64,000 nucleotides of DNA, taken from contig CAVAJF010000002.1 of NCBI GenBank assembly GCA_963588905.1, positions 85,372-149,371 of the forward strand, written 5' to 3'. The position numbers and the translations under genes are program-made. Positions 9,248 to 17,638 of this stretch are shown in pieces (the stretch's first letter is position 1; each line of letters begins with the position of its first letter). The stretch is from Butyricicoccus_A sp963588905 (GTDB taxonomy: Bacteria; Bacillota; Clostridia; Oscillospirales; Butyricicoccaceae). Below the pieces are notes generated by a model. It saw only the letters and a program-made list of their open reading frames with translations. It made no database searches and was not told the origin of the DNA.

Positions 9248-10063
9248 TTAAGAAAGAGATTTCAGATATTGCCGAAGGGTCAGATATTCATAGGTCACGA
9301 GCGGTTCGCTTTTATCCGGTGTCAGGATGTCGGTCTCCGTGATATTGCCGTGCTTGTCGTAGCTGTTGGTGTATTTCATCTGCAATTTTCCCTGCGCGTC
9401 ATAGGTGCAGGTGTTGAGCAGATTGCCGTCCGCATCGTAGTCCATTTCATCCCAGCTGTCCAGTGTGTCATTGGTATAGGTGCTGGATTTGACAAGATTT
9501 CCGGCTTCGTTATAGAGAGACTCGATGGTAATCGTATCCTGGGCGGCATCAGTATCGTTGTGCTGCACCGATTTGGTCTGTCTGCCCTGATCGTCGGTTG
9601 TGATGTCAACCCAATAGCTGTTGTTGACACTGCCGTGCTCTTCGGTATGTACCTGCTTGGTCAGGTGTCCCTTGGCATCATAGGTATAGGCTTCCTCATA
9701 ATTTTTGTTTTTCTTGCTGCCGTCCAGACTGACGGTGGCAATCAGGTTGCCGTTTTTGTATTGATTGCTGACGCGAGACTGGATCTCTCCGGCTTCGTTG
9801 TATGTGATAACTTCTGTCGGCTGATTGTCCTCGCTGTATGTCGTCTCTGTCCAGCCGGTAAGATTCCCAGATGCAGAATAACGGGATTCTTTGGTGCAAT
9901 TGCCGCTTGCGTCATAGTCATAGGTAACATAATTGCCTGCATTGGCGGTCTGCTTGGTACATACATAGGGATTTTCAGATGAGCCTGCTTTGCCGGAACC
10001 GCAGCCTGTCAGCAAAAAAGCCGCCAGACAGACCAAAAGCAGGGCAGAATGCGTGTGTTTCAT
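9248..10063 (-). CDS. lipoprotein with YD (RHS-like) repeats
   Basis: A 271-residue secreted lipoprotein. The N terminus is a signal peptide ending in the lipobox LTGC (Cys21), so the mature protein should be diacylglyceryl-anchored outside the membrane. The rest is a string of about nine imperfect YD/RHS-type repeats (YDxxGNxxK-like units such as YDASGN, YNEAGE, YDAKGH, YNEAGN, YDADGN, YDKHGN), each about 20-25 residues. There is no toxin or core domain as in large RHS polymorphic toxins. The closest relative in the window is the SLH protein at 55.6 kb, which carries the same repeat type. Function unknown; a ligand- or polymer-binding beta surface is an inference. Confidence 0.85.
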   Translation of the reverse strand: MKHTHSALLLVCLAAFLLTGCGSGKAGSSENPYVCTKQTANAGNYVTYDYDASGNCTKESRYSASGNLTGWTETTYSEDNQPTEVITYNEAGEIQSRVSNQYKNGNLIATVSLDGSKKNKNYEEAYTYDAKGHLTKQVHTEEHGSVNNSYWVDITTDDQGRQTKSVQHNDTDAAQDTITIESLYNEAGNLVKSSTYTNDTLDSWDEMDYDADGNLLNTCTYDAQGKLQMKYTNSYDKHGNITETDILTPDKSEPLVTYEYLTLRQYLKSLS

Positions 10064-10071
10064 GGATCGTC

Positions 10072-10119
10072 CTCCTTTGTTTGGTATAGCATACCATAAA
10101 AGTTAGCAAAATACAACGA
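10072..10119 (-). promoter_or_regulatory. promoter of the YD-repeat lipoprotein
   Basis: On the minus strand TTGTAT, 17 bases, TATGCT. The -10 lies inside the near-palindrome GGTATGCTATACC (10083-10095), a possible operator. Confidence 0.5.
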
Positions 10120-10126
10120 TAACGGC

Positions 10127-10163
10127 GAAAAAACGCCAGTTCCGAAAACATTCGGAACTGGCG
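10127..10163 (-). terminator. intrinsic terminator of the AraC gene
   Basis: Perfect 13-bp stem (10134-10146 with 10151-10163, loop AACA), followed on the minus strand by a run of six T residues. Confidence 0.9.
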
Positions 10164-10184
10164 CTATATCCTTAGATTTACCTA

Positions 10185-11024
10185 TTACTTGCCATTCTTG
10201 CGGTTGCGCTTCTGCCACTCACGCGGCGGAATGCCGAATACCTTGTGGAAGGCACGGGAGAAGTGCAGCTGATTCGGATAGCCGACAGAACGAGCAATCG
10301 TTGCAATCGGAGCGGCACCGATCTGGAGATAGTGACAAGCAACGCTCATGCGCTGGCGGATCAGATATTCCTGTGTGGTCATGCCGGTCGCATCACGGAA
10401 CAGCTTGCCGAGATAGCTTCTGTTCAAACCACAGTACTGCGCGACATCTTCTACCGAAATGTCCTGCGGATACTTGGTCTTGATATACCGGATGGACTTG
10501 TCAACGTAATACTGCTGGAGGTTGGATACCTTCGGCTGGCACGGACGCGGGCTTTCCTCTACCACGTTGTTCAGCACTTCCATTGCCAGACCATAGGCTT
10601 CCAGAGCGCCGAGCTCGGTGTCCGGATCGGTCAGGCGAGCCATCGTTTTTGCAGTCTTGCAGCGATCTCCCAGATCAGCCAGAGACAAGATCGGCTTTTG
10701 CGGCGTCAGACCGGCGCGTGCCAGAATTTTCGGCAGCGGGTCGCCGGACATCTCTGCCCACATGACCTTGACAGGGCCTTCAAATGCAGTAGCATTGACA
10801 CAGACGTCTGGGAACATGACGAGGACGGAGCCAGCTTCGATGGTGTGAAGCGATGTGCCGAGCTTGAAGCTGCCAGAGCCTTCTGTTATATATGCGATAA
10901 CAGTGTGCTCGTTCAAAAACGGCAGCTGCTTGGTATCGGCGTCTTTCTCATACCGGCCATACTGCCGCAGAGCAGTTTGGCAAAAGCTGGCAGAGTCACA
11001 GAATTGAGTTGTAAATTCGACCAT
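10185..11024 (-). CDS. AraC family transcriptional regulator
   Basis: A 279-residue regulator with an N-terminal cupin-like ligand domain (roughly residues 1-150) and a C-terminal double helix-turn-helix, with first recognition region ISVEDVAQYCGLNRSYLGKL and the closing family signature of YPNQLHFSRAFHKVFG then PPREW. The start at 11024 has AAGGAGA with 8-base spacing; an in-frame ATG 20 codons earlier has no such site. The gene is monocistronic. Sugar-responsive control is typical of the family, but no target operon is adjacent. The -35/-10 was not assigned with confidence. Confidence 0.9.
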   Translation of the reverse strand: MVEFTTQFCDSASFCQTALRQYGRYEKDADTKQLPFLNEHTVIAYITEGSGSFKLGTSLHTIEAGSVLVMFPDVCVNATAFEGPVKVMWAEMSGDPLPKILARAGLTPQKPILSLADLGDRCKTAKTMARLTDPDTELGALEAYGLAMEVLNNVVEESPRPCQPKVSNLQQYYVDKSIRYIKTKYPQDISVEDVAQYCGLNRSYLGKLFRDATGMTTQEYLIRQRMSVACHYLQIGAAPIATIARSVGYPNQLHFSRAFHKVFGIPPREWQKRNRKNGK

Positions 11025-11104
11025 AATAAATCTCTCCTTGCCTGTGCATATCCGTAAATAAGGGGAAATATACGGTTTATGCAAATATTCCTTCTCAAAT
11101 CTCT

Positions 11105-11469
11105 CAATATATTATCATTATACGGAAAAGAGCAACATATTGCAAGAGGACTTTTGAAATTTTTAAAGAAAACTTAAATCCGCATAAAGAAATAAAAAGA
11201 AACGGAAAATCGAATAAATGCGAGATTGAGCTCTGGCGCGGGACGAGGAATTTTATGAGATATGCGTGCTGCGTGCACACGAGAGAAAGTTTGGAAAAAT
11301 GAGAATAGTTAACAAAAAATGCGGCAAAGTTGACGTTTAAATGACAAAAAGTAACAAATACAAAAATGAAATATCGGCGTTTTTCGGGTAAGAACAGATA
11401 AAATCCAGCTGGTGTTTGGGAAAAACATTGGGCTGTACGGAGAAAAAATTATATTTTGCGGGAAACCTC
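11105..11469. other. gene-free AT-rich spacer
   Basis: Between the AraC start region and the pantothenate operon promoter. It is AT-rich, with no open frame carrying a ribosome-binding site, no terminator-like hairpin and no repeat that I can see. Confidence 0.6.
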
Positions 11470-11498
11470 TTGTTTCGCATTGCCCGTTGTGCTATTCT
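11470..11498 (+). promoter_or_regulatory. promoter of the pantothenate operon
   Basis: TTGTTT, 17-base spacer, TATTCT. It gives a leader of about 135 nt before the first gene. Confidence 0.6.
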
Positions 11499-11504
11499 AA
11501 ACGG

Positions 11505-11640
11505 TATGGGTGGTATTACGAGAATCCATCGTAAACTGCACCGGATGTTTTTCTTTTTTTCGGCACAGCCTATATTGCCGCAGGCAAGTGGGACTGATGC
11601 ACAGGGAATCGCCGACGGTAAAAATACGGAGGTGGTTCGT
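11505..11640 (+). promoter_or_regulatory. structured 5' leader of panGBCD, candidate pan-motif RNA
   Basis: The leader holds a stem-loop with GGTG-GT, a bulged A (11515), TTACGA, a 7-nt loop, TCGTAA, AC, a TG bulge and CACC (11509-11542). Downstream is a T-rich stretch, then two mutually exclusive small hairpins (CGGCA/TGCCG and GCCT/AGGC at 11560-11585). Known pan-motif RNAs lie in exactly this position before panB/panC/panD genes and carry bulged adenosines. My match is to that general description, not to an aligned consensus. Confidence 0.4.
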
Positions 11641-12483
11641 ATGAAAATTGGTTTTATCGGCGCGGGAAACGTCGGTACATCGCTCGGTAAGCTGTTTACC
11701 CAGCGCGGTATCGCCGTCACAGGCTACTATAGCAGAACCCGCAAGCACGCCGAGGAGGCAGCAGAGTTTACAAGGACGCATTGCTTTGATACATTGGAAG
11801 AGATCGTACAAGCGAGCGATACCCTGTTCGTGACCACATCGGATGGTGCGGTTGCACGCATGTGGAAGGACATGAAAACACTGCCGATCAAAAGTAAATG
11901 GATATGCCATTGCAGCGGCGCATTGCCCAGCTCGGTTTTCGAGGGAGCGGATGCGTGCGGCGCACAGACCTGTTCCGTGCACCCGATGATGGCAGTCAGT
12001 GACCGATTCTCCGCGTGGGAGAAGCTGTCCGGCGCGTTTTTTACGCTGGAAGGCAACGGCGCACCGCACATGCAGGCGGTTTTGGATGCCTGCGGCGTAC
12101 AGTATGCGTCGATTGATGCGCAGGACAAGGCGCGCTATCATTTGGCAGCGTGCGTTGTGAGCAATCTGGTCGTTGGACTGGCAGACTGGGGCACACAGCT
12201 CCTGCAGCAGTGCGGCTTTACGCCGGAGCAGGCGCTGACCGCTCTGACCCCGCTGATGCAGGAAAATCTGCAGGCGGTTTGCGAGAAGGGGCCGGTCAAC
12301 GGACTGAGCGGTCCGGCAGAGCGCGGCGACATGGAAACGATCCAGTCGCACATGGCATGTTTGACGCGGGAGGAACAGGCATTATATGCCCGTTTGACAC
12401 GCAGATTATGTGATATTGCACACAAAAAACATCCAGACAGAGACGATACCGCCCTCATCAAGTATTTGGAGGGATTGTCATGA
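11641..12483 (+). CDS. panG: Rossmann-like/DUF2520 protein, probable PanG-type ketopantoate reductase
   Basis: A 280-residue dehydrogenase-like protein. The N-terminal dinucleotide-binding motif GFIGAGNVGTSLGK (residues 4-17) is followed by the C-terminal DUF2520 helical domain (about residues 130-275). The start at 11641 follows GGAGGT; a longer in-frame ORF runs upstream but lies in the leader RNA. The gene overlaps panB by 4 bases and begins the pan operon, where an enzyme reducing 2-dehydropantoate to pantoate is otherwise missing. Related proteins (PanG) are known as alternative ketopantoate reductases in Francisella and in some Firmicutes. Assignment rests on family plus context. Confidence 0.7.
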   Translation: MKIGFIGAGNVGTSLGKLFTQRGIAVTGYYSRTRKHAEEAAEFTRTHCFDTLEEIVQASDTLFVTTSDGAVARMWKDMKTLPIKSKWICHCSGALPSSVFEGADACGAQTCSVHPMMAVSDRFSAWEKLSGAFFTLEGNGAPHMQAVLDACGVQYASIDAQDKARYHLAACVVSNLVVGLADWGTQLLQQCGFTPEQALTALTPLMQENLQAVCEKGPVNGLSGPAERGDMETIQSHMACLTREEQALYARLTRRLCDIAHKKHPDRDDTALIKYLEGLS

Positions 12484-13307
12484 AGAACACTGTATTAACA
12501 TTCCAGCAGGCAAAAAAGGAAGGCACGCGTCTGTCGATGCTGACAGCGTATGATTACTCGACCGCAAAGCTCGTCGATGCAGCAGGTATCAACTCGATTC
12601 TGGTAGGAGATTCGCTGGGAAATACCATTCTCGGCTATGAGGACACATTGTCCGTTACAATGGAAGATATGATTCATCATACGGCAGCGGTTGCCCGCGG
12701 TGCAAAAAATGCACTGATTATCGGCGACATGCCGTTTATGTCGTATCAGGCATCTGTTTATGACGCTGTTGTCAATGCAGGCAGATTGATGAAGGAAGGC
12801 CGCGCACAGGCAGTCAAGCTGGAGGGCGGCGCTTCGGTATGCGAGCAGATCAAGGCGATTGTCGGCGCATCCATTCCGGTTTGCGCCCATCTCGGTCTGA
12901 CCCCGCAGTCCATCAATGCATTCGGCGGCTTTAAGGTACAGGGCAAGGGCGAAAAGGAAGCACAGCAGATTCTGGATGATGCCCGCCGCGTACAGGAAGC
13001 AGGTGCCTTTGCTGTTGTTCTGGAAGGCATTCCGGCTCTGCTGGCACAGAAGATTACCGACAGCCTGGATATTCCGACCATCGGCATCGGCGCCGGTGCT
13101 GGCTGCGACGGTCAGGTTTTGGTTTATCAGGATATGCTCGGCATGTTCACCGATTTCAAGCCGAAGTTCGTCAAGCACTTTGCCAACGTCGGCGAGGTTA
13201 TGACGGAAGCCTTCAAGGCCTTCGATCAGGAAGTCAAGGAAGGCGTGTTCCCGGCACAGGAGCATACCTATAAGATTGATGAGGACATCATCGGCAGATT
13301 GTATTAA
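12480..13307 (+). CDS. panB: 3-methyl-2-oxobutanoate hydroxymethyltransferase PanB
   Basis: Transfers a one-carbon unit from methylene-tetrahydrofolate to alpha-ketoisovalerate, giving ketopantoate. The 275-residue length is standard, and the family motifs are present: LTAYDYSTAKLVDAAGI, the metal-binding VGDSLGN, KLEGG, AHLGLTPQ and GIGAGAGCDGQVLV. It overlaps the upstream panG-like gene by ATGA and is followed 43 bases later by panC. Confidence 0.97.
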   Translation: MKNTVLTFQQAKKEGTRLSMLTAYDYSTAKLVDAAGINSILVGDSLGNTILGYEDTLSVTMEDMIHHTAAVARGAKNALIIGDMPFMSYQASVYDAVVNAGRLMKEGRAQAVKLEGGASVCEQIKAIVGASIPVCAHLGLTPQSINAFGGFKVQGKGEKEAQQILDDARRVQEAGAFAVVLEGIPALLAQKITDSLDIPTIGIGAGAGCDGQVLVYQDMLGMFTDFKPKFVKHFANVGEVMTEAFKAFDQEVKEGVFPAQEHTYKIDEDIIGRLY

Positions 13308-13350
13308 GAGAACGCATCGCAAACATGCAGGCATATAAAAGGAGTTTCAC

Positions 13351-14199
13351 ATGATTACCATCGTTAAGACAATAGAAGAAGTTCGCGCACAGGTAAAGGC
13401 ATGGCGCGCTGAGGGACTGACCGTCGGTCTGGTTCCGACCATGGGTTATTTGCATGAAGGCCATCAGAGCCTGATTGCGCGCTCGGTTGCAGAGAACGAC
13501 CGCACGGTTGTTTCCGATTTTGTCAACCCGATTCAGTTTGGACCGACAGAGGATCTGGCAACCTATCCGCGCGATTTGGAGCGCGACGCTGCTCTGTGCG
13601 AATCTACCGGCGCAAACCTGATTTTCAATCCGGAGCCGGAGGAAATGTACGCACCGGACTTCTGCACCTATGTGGATATGGATCACCTGACCAAGGGCTT
13701 GTGCGGCAAGACGCGCCCGATTCATTTCCGCGGCGTGTGCACGGTTGTCAGCAAGCTGTTTCACATCGTGCAGCCGGATCGCGCGTACTTCGGTCAGAAG
13801 GACGCACAGCAGCTCGCTGTTATCCGCCGCATGGTGCGCGACCTGAATATGCCGCTGACCATCGTTGGCTGCCCGATTATCCGTGAAGAGGACGGTCTGG
13901 CAAAGTCTTCCCGCAACACCTATCTGAGCGCAGAGGAGCGCAAGGCAGCTCTGTGCCTGTCCCGCGGTCTGAACAAGGGCAAGGCTGCTGTAGAAGCTGG
14001 CGAGACCGATGCAGAAAAGGTCAAGGCAATCATTGCCGCTGAGATCGAGGCAGAGCCGCTCAGCCGCATTGACTATGTAGAAATTGTAGATTGGAACAAT
14101 CTGGAGCCGGTCAGCAGCACCGAAGGCTCGATCCTCGCCGCTGTTGCCGTATATATCGGCAAGACCCGCCTGATTGATAACTTTATCATTGAACGCTAA
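13351..14199 (+). CDS. panC: pantothenate synthetase PanC
   Basis: ATP-dependent condensation of pantoate and beta-alanine. The 282-residue protein has the nucleotide-binding motif VPTMGYLHEGHQSL (residues 28-41), the FGQKDAQQ segment and the KMSKS-like KSSRNTYLS loop near residue 188. AGGAG lies 6 bases before the start. Third gene of the pan operon. Confidence 0.97.
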   Translation: MITIVKTIEEVRAQVKAWRAEGLTVGLVPTMGYLHEGHQSLIARSVAENDRTVVSDFVNPIQFGPTEDLATYPRDLERDAALCESTGANLIFNPEPEEMYAPDFCTYVDMDHLTKGLCGKTRPIHFRGVCTVVSKLFHIVQPDRAYFGQKDAQQLAVIRRMVRDLNMPLTIVGCPIIREEDGLAKSSRNTYLSAEERKAALCLSRGLNKGKAAVEAGETDAEKVKAIIAAEIEAEPLSRIDYVEIVDWNNLEPVSSTEGSILAAVAVYIGKTRLIDNFIIER

Positions 14200-14222
14200 A
14201 TAAAACGGAGGACGAAATTTAC

Positions 14223-14621
14223 ATGACAATCCAGATGCTGAAAGGCAAAATTCACCGCGCCGTTGTAACACAGGCTGAGCTGAACTACGTGGGTTCGATT
14301 ACCATCGACAGCGAGCTTTTGAATACAGCTGGTATTTATGAGTATGAAAAAGTACAGATTGTAGACGTGAACAACGGCAATCGCTTTGAAACGTACACCA
14401 TTGCAGGTGAGCCGGGCAGCGGCGTGATCTGTCTGAACGGCGCGGCAGCACGCTGCGCATCTGAGGGCGACCATGTGATTATTATGGCATATGCGGATGT
14501 GACACCGGAAGAGGCACAGACTCATAAGCCGAAGGTCGTTTTCGTTGACGATGACAACCACATCGCGCGCGTCACGCACTACGAGAAGGCGGGCGCACTG
14601 TACGACGACGAACGACTGTAA
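14223..14621 (+). CDS. panD: aspartate 1-decarboxylase PanD
   Basis: Makes beta-alanine for PanC. The 132-residue proenzyme shows the self-cleavage site Gly24-Ser25 (in YVGSIT), which creates the pyruvoyl cofactor, and the conserved LNGAAAR motif around residue 72. The Shine-Dalgarno GGAGG lies 24 bases after the panC stop. Presence of panB, C, D and a reductase candidate implies de novo pantothenate synthesis. Confidence 0.97.
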   Translation: MTIQMLKGKIHRAVVTQAELNYVGSITIDSELLNTAGIYEYEKVQIVDVNNGNRFETYTIAGEPGSGVICLNGAAARCASEGDHVIIMAYADVTPEEAQTHKPKVVFVDDDNHIARVTHYEKAGALYDDERL

Positions 14622-14636
14622 GACAAACTGATAGAA

Positions 14637-14668
14637 AAGCCGACTGCATACGCAGTCGGTTTTTTCTT
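14637..14668 (+). terminator. terminator of the pan operon
   Basis: Eight-base stem CCGACTGC/GCAGTCGG with an ATAC loop, then TTTTTTC. Confidence 0.9.
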
Positions 14669-14727
14669 TTCCTCGTGCAGCAATTTGTCTTGCTGTGGGG
14701 TGTATAGAACGAAGGGAGGAAAGCACA

Positions 14728-15243
14728 GTGAGACAAAACGAAAATACCGATCAGCTCATCCGAAAATATGCCGACATGGTGTATCGCTTGGCGTTTGCGC
14801 GGATGGGAACGAAATATGACGCCGATGAGATCTTTCAGGAAGTCTTTTTGCGATACTTGAAAAAATGTCCGGCATTTCACGACGAAGAGCACGAAAAAGC
14901 ATGGTTTTTGCGCGTGACGGTCAATTGCTGTAATAAAATGCACATGTCTGCATGGCGCAGACATACCGTAGAGCTGGAAGAAAATCTTTCCTGGGAAACA
15001 CCGGAGGATTCCGGCTTGTATGATGCGCTTCGGCAGCTGCCGCCCAAATATCGGGAAGTCATTCATCTGTTTTATTATGAGGATATGACGACTGAACAAA
15101 TCGCGCAGGCACTGCACCGCCGCAGCGGCACAGTTCGTTCCCAACTGACCCGGGCGCGAGAGATGCTGCGAGAGCTTTTGAGAGAGGAGAATGACGATGA
15201 AACGCAACTATCAGCATATGATGCAGCAAGTGAAACCCGATGA
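14728..15243 (+). CDS. ECF-type RNA polymerase sigma factor
   Basis: A 171-residue sigma-70-family factor. Region 2 spans about residues 10-75 (MVYRLAFARMG, DEIFQEVFLR, AWFLRVTVNCC) and region 4 about 100-155, with the helix-turn-helix MTTEQIAQALHRRSGTVRSQ. There is no region 3, as in ECF factors. The GTG at 14728 has GGGAGG 8 bases upstream; an alternative GTG at 14695 lacks a site. It overlaps the next gene, a likely anti-sigma factor, by 47 bases. Confidence 0.88.
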   Translation: MRQNENTDQLIRKYADMVYRLAFARMGTKYDADEIFQEVFLRYLKKCPAFHDEEHEKAWFLRVTVNCCNKMHMSAWRRHTVELEENLSWETPEDSGLYDALRQLPPKYREVIHLFYYEDMTTEQIAQALHRRSGTVRSQLTRAREMLRELLREENDDETQLSAYDAASETR

Positions 15244-16240
15244 ACAGCTGGTACAGGAGGTTATGACACAGGCACACAAGCGTCCTGTACGGCAGATGTC
15301 CCGCACGCGCCGCGTCCTGCGTCCAATCGCTGCCGTGGTCGCCGTGTGTGTCTGCCTGAATTTCACGCTGTCCGCGCTGGCGGCCAACAGTGACACAGCG
15401 TATGCCGTGATGTATGCGGTATCCCCGGCACTTGCCCAGCATTTTGTGCCGGTCAATCAGACATGCGATGACAACGGCATCCGCATGGAGGTAGAATCGG
15501 CGTCTATTTCCGGCAATACGGCACAGGCCTATGTCACGCTACGTGATATGGACAAAAAGGGACGCATTGATGAGACAACCGACCTGATGGACAGCTATAG
15601 TATTCTGACGGCGCAGGACACGGCAAGCGGCTGCTCTTTTGTTGGCTATGACAAAGAGACACAGACCGCACGGTTTTATATTACAATCCAGTCCATGAAC
15701 GGAAAAGATCTGACCAAGGACAAAGTGACGTTTACGCTTGAAAAGTTTTTGAGCGGAAAACAGGAACAGGACAATTATGTTATCCCGCACGCGCTGGATG
15801 CCGCTTTAAAGACACCGCAGACGACAAAGAAGGAGATCAACGGCGGTGGCGGCGGCTCGGATGACGATGCCGATCTGTTTGAGGGAGAACACACCGTGCT
15901 CAAGCCGGATGAGAACAATTCGATATTACAGCAGATACCGGGCATTGATTTCACCGGCGTGGGATATATTGACGGAAAACTGCACGTACAGATGGCCATG
16001 CGCGATTTTATCGAGACGGACAATCATGCAGATGTTTGGCTGACCGATGTGAACGGCACGAAAATTGAGACAGATTACAGCGTATGCTTTGTATCCGATG
16101 ATGACAAAGACAACTATTATGAATTTGTCTTTGACGTACCGCGGCAGAAGCTTGCGCAGTATCAGCTGTGCGGCGATTTCTGGACTGCCAATCAGGGCGC
16201 GACACAGGGAAACTGGCGCGTGACATTCCCGATTGCATAA
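15197..16240 (+). CDS. DUF4179 membrane protein, probable anti-sigma factor
   Basis: A 347-residue protein with a short cytoplasmic N terminus (about 35 residues), one membrane segment (about residues 42-62, IAAVVAVCVCLNFTLSALAA) and a large extracellular region of the DUF4179 type. A glycine/aspartate-rich linker interrupts the external part around residue 220. The ATG at 15197 has GGAG 7 bases upstream; the ATG at 15191 is too close to it. Overlap with the sigma gene and this topology fit the clostridial sigma/anti-sigma pairs. The signal sensed is unknown. Confidence 0.8.
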   Translation: MKRNYQHMMQQVKPDEQLVQEVMTQAHKRPVRQMSRTRRVLRPIAAVVAVCVCLNFTLSALAANSDTAYAVMYAVSPALAQHFVPVNQTCDDNGIRMEVESASISGNTAQAYVTLRDMDKKGRIDETTDLMDSYSILTAQDTASGCSFVGYDKETQTARFYITIQSMNGKDLTKDKVTFTLEKFLSGKQEQDNYVIPHALDAALKTPQTTKKEINGGGGGSDDDADLFEGEHTVLKPDENNSILQQIPGIDFTGVGYIDGKLHVQMAMRDFIETDNHADVWLTDVNGTKIETDYSVCFVSDDDKDNYYEFVFDVPRQKLAQYQLCGDFWTANQGATQGNWRVTFPIA

Positions 16241-16248
16241 AAAAGACA

Positions 16249-16277
16249 TTGTACTGGAAGCGATATGGCAGTATAAT
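16249..16277 (+). promoter_or_regulatory. promoter of galE
   Basis: TTGTAC, 17-base spacer, perfect TATAAT. Confidence 0.75.
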
Positions 16278-16309
16278 AAAACAAAGAGCTTCAAAAAGGA
16301 GAACGTACA

Positions 16310-17326
16310 ATGCAAATTTTGATTACCGGCGGTGCCGGATATATTGGCAGTCATACCGTCATTGAACTGCAGCAGGCGGGTCATGATGTCGTCGTTGTGG
16401 ACAATCTGAGCAATTCTTCAGAGAAATCCTTGCAGCGCGTGAGTGAAATTACCGGCAAACCGGTTCCGTTTTATCAGGTGGACATTCGTGACCGCGAGGG
16501 TTTGACCAAGGTGATGGAACAGTATGCCTTTGATTGCTGTATTCATTTTGCGGGACTCAAGGCGGTTGGTGAATCGGTAGAGAAGCCGCTGGAGTATTAT
16601 GAAAACAATATTTCCGGTACGCTTGTCCTGCTCGACGTGATGCGCAAGCATGGCTGCAAGAACATCATTTTCTCGTCCTCTGCGACGGTTTACGGCAATC
16701 CGGCAGTGATTCCGATCACAGAGGAATGCCCGAAGGGTCAGTGCACCAACCCGTATGGCCAGACCAAGAGCATGATTGAACAGATTATGATGGATATGCA
16801 GAAGGCAGATCCGGAATGGAATGTTGTTCTGCTGCGCTACTTCAATCCGATTGGCGCGCATCCGTCCGGCAAGATTGGTGAGGACCCGAATGGCATTCCG
16901 AACAATCTGATGCCGTATATCACACAGGTTGCTGTGGGCAAGCGTCCGGAGCTGGGTGTCTTTGGCAACGATTATGATACCCCGGATGGCACCGGCGTGC
17001 GTGATTACATTCACGTTGTCGATTTGGCAGATGGCCATGTCAAGGCGCTGGCTGCCATCGAGAAACACTGCGGCATGGCGATTTATAATCTGGGCACCGG
17101 TCAGGGCTATTCGGTTCTGGATGTCGTACATGCTTTTGAGCAGGCAAATAACCTGAAAATCCCGTATTCGATCAAGCCGCGCCGCGCAGGTGATATTGCT
17201 ACCTGTTATTCTGATCCGGCAAAGGCAGAGAAAGAACTGGGCTGGAAGGCAAAGAACGGAATTTTGGAGATGTGCCGCGATTCTTGGAATTGGCAGAAGA
17301 ACAATCCGAACGGATACCGCGATTAA
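16310..17326 (+). CDS. galE: UDP-glucose 4-epimerase
   Basis: Interconverts UDP-glucose and UDP-galactose with bound NAD. The 338-residue length is standard. The short-chain dehydrogenase motifs are visible: GGAGYIGSH at residues 7-15, SSSATVYG around 123 and the catalytic YGQTK around 149. AAGGAG precedes the ATG, and the gene is monocistronic with its own promoter and terminator. Confidence 0.97.
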   Translation: MQILITGGAGYIGSHTVIELQQAGHDVVVVDNLSNSSEKSLQRVSEITGKPVPFYQVDIRDREGLTKVMEQYAFDCCIHFAGLKAVGESVEKPLEYYENNISGTLVLLDVMRKHGCKNIIFSSSATVYGNPAVIPITEECPKGQCTNPYGQTKSMIEQIMMDMQKADPEWNVVLLRYFNPIGAHPSGKIGEDPNGIPNNLMPYITQVAVGKRPELGVFGNDYDTPDGTGVRDYIHVVDLADGHVKALAAIEKHCGMAIYNLGTGQGYSVLDVVHAFEQANNLKIPYSIKPRRAGDIATCYSDPAKAEKELGWKAKNGILEMCRDSWNWQKNNPNGYRD

Positions 17327-17347
17327 ACGAAACATAACGGGAAATTT

Positions 17348-17378
17348 GGCAGATGTGCATGTTGTACATCTGCCTTTT
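17348..17378 (+). terminator. terminator of galE
   Basis: Stem GGCAGATGT/ACATCTGCC followed by TTTTC. The rest of the interval up to 17583 holds no gene or repeat that I can see. Confidence 0.8.
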
Positions 17379-17583
17379 CTATATATCCGTCGGTTCTTGT
17401 ATAAAAAGATGCAACAGAAGAGAAAACACCTGAGATACGGCAAAACATTTCAGAAAAACGGCAAAAAATACAGAAAACCTCTGCGCAGCCTGCATAATCT
17501 GGCACAGTTGCTTTTGTGCGTCCTGCCACGAATGTGTACAAGAATTGGATGAAAAAATCATGCAAAGTTATATAAAATGGAAG

Positions 17584-17613
17584 TAGACAAAACCCGGCCT
17601 TTTGCAGTATGAT
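17584..17613 (+). promoter_or_regulatory. promoter of the micropeptide pair
   Basis: TAGACA, 18-base spacer, TATGAT, ending 25 bases before the first micropeptide start. Confidence 0.5.
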
Positions 17614-17638
17614 AGTCGCAGAAAGAGGGGAATGCAAA

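Noticed and set aside
11416..11640. N-terminal extension of the PanG-like protein from 11416
   Set aside because: The frame is open but passes through the promoter and leader RNA, and the Rossmann motif normally starts at the very N terminus, as it does from 11641.
17190..17552. 120-residue frame overlapping the end of galE
   Set aside because: It overlaps galE in another frame and reads across the galE terminator; no ribosome-binding site or family signature.
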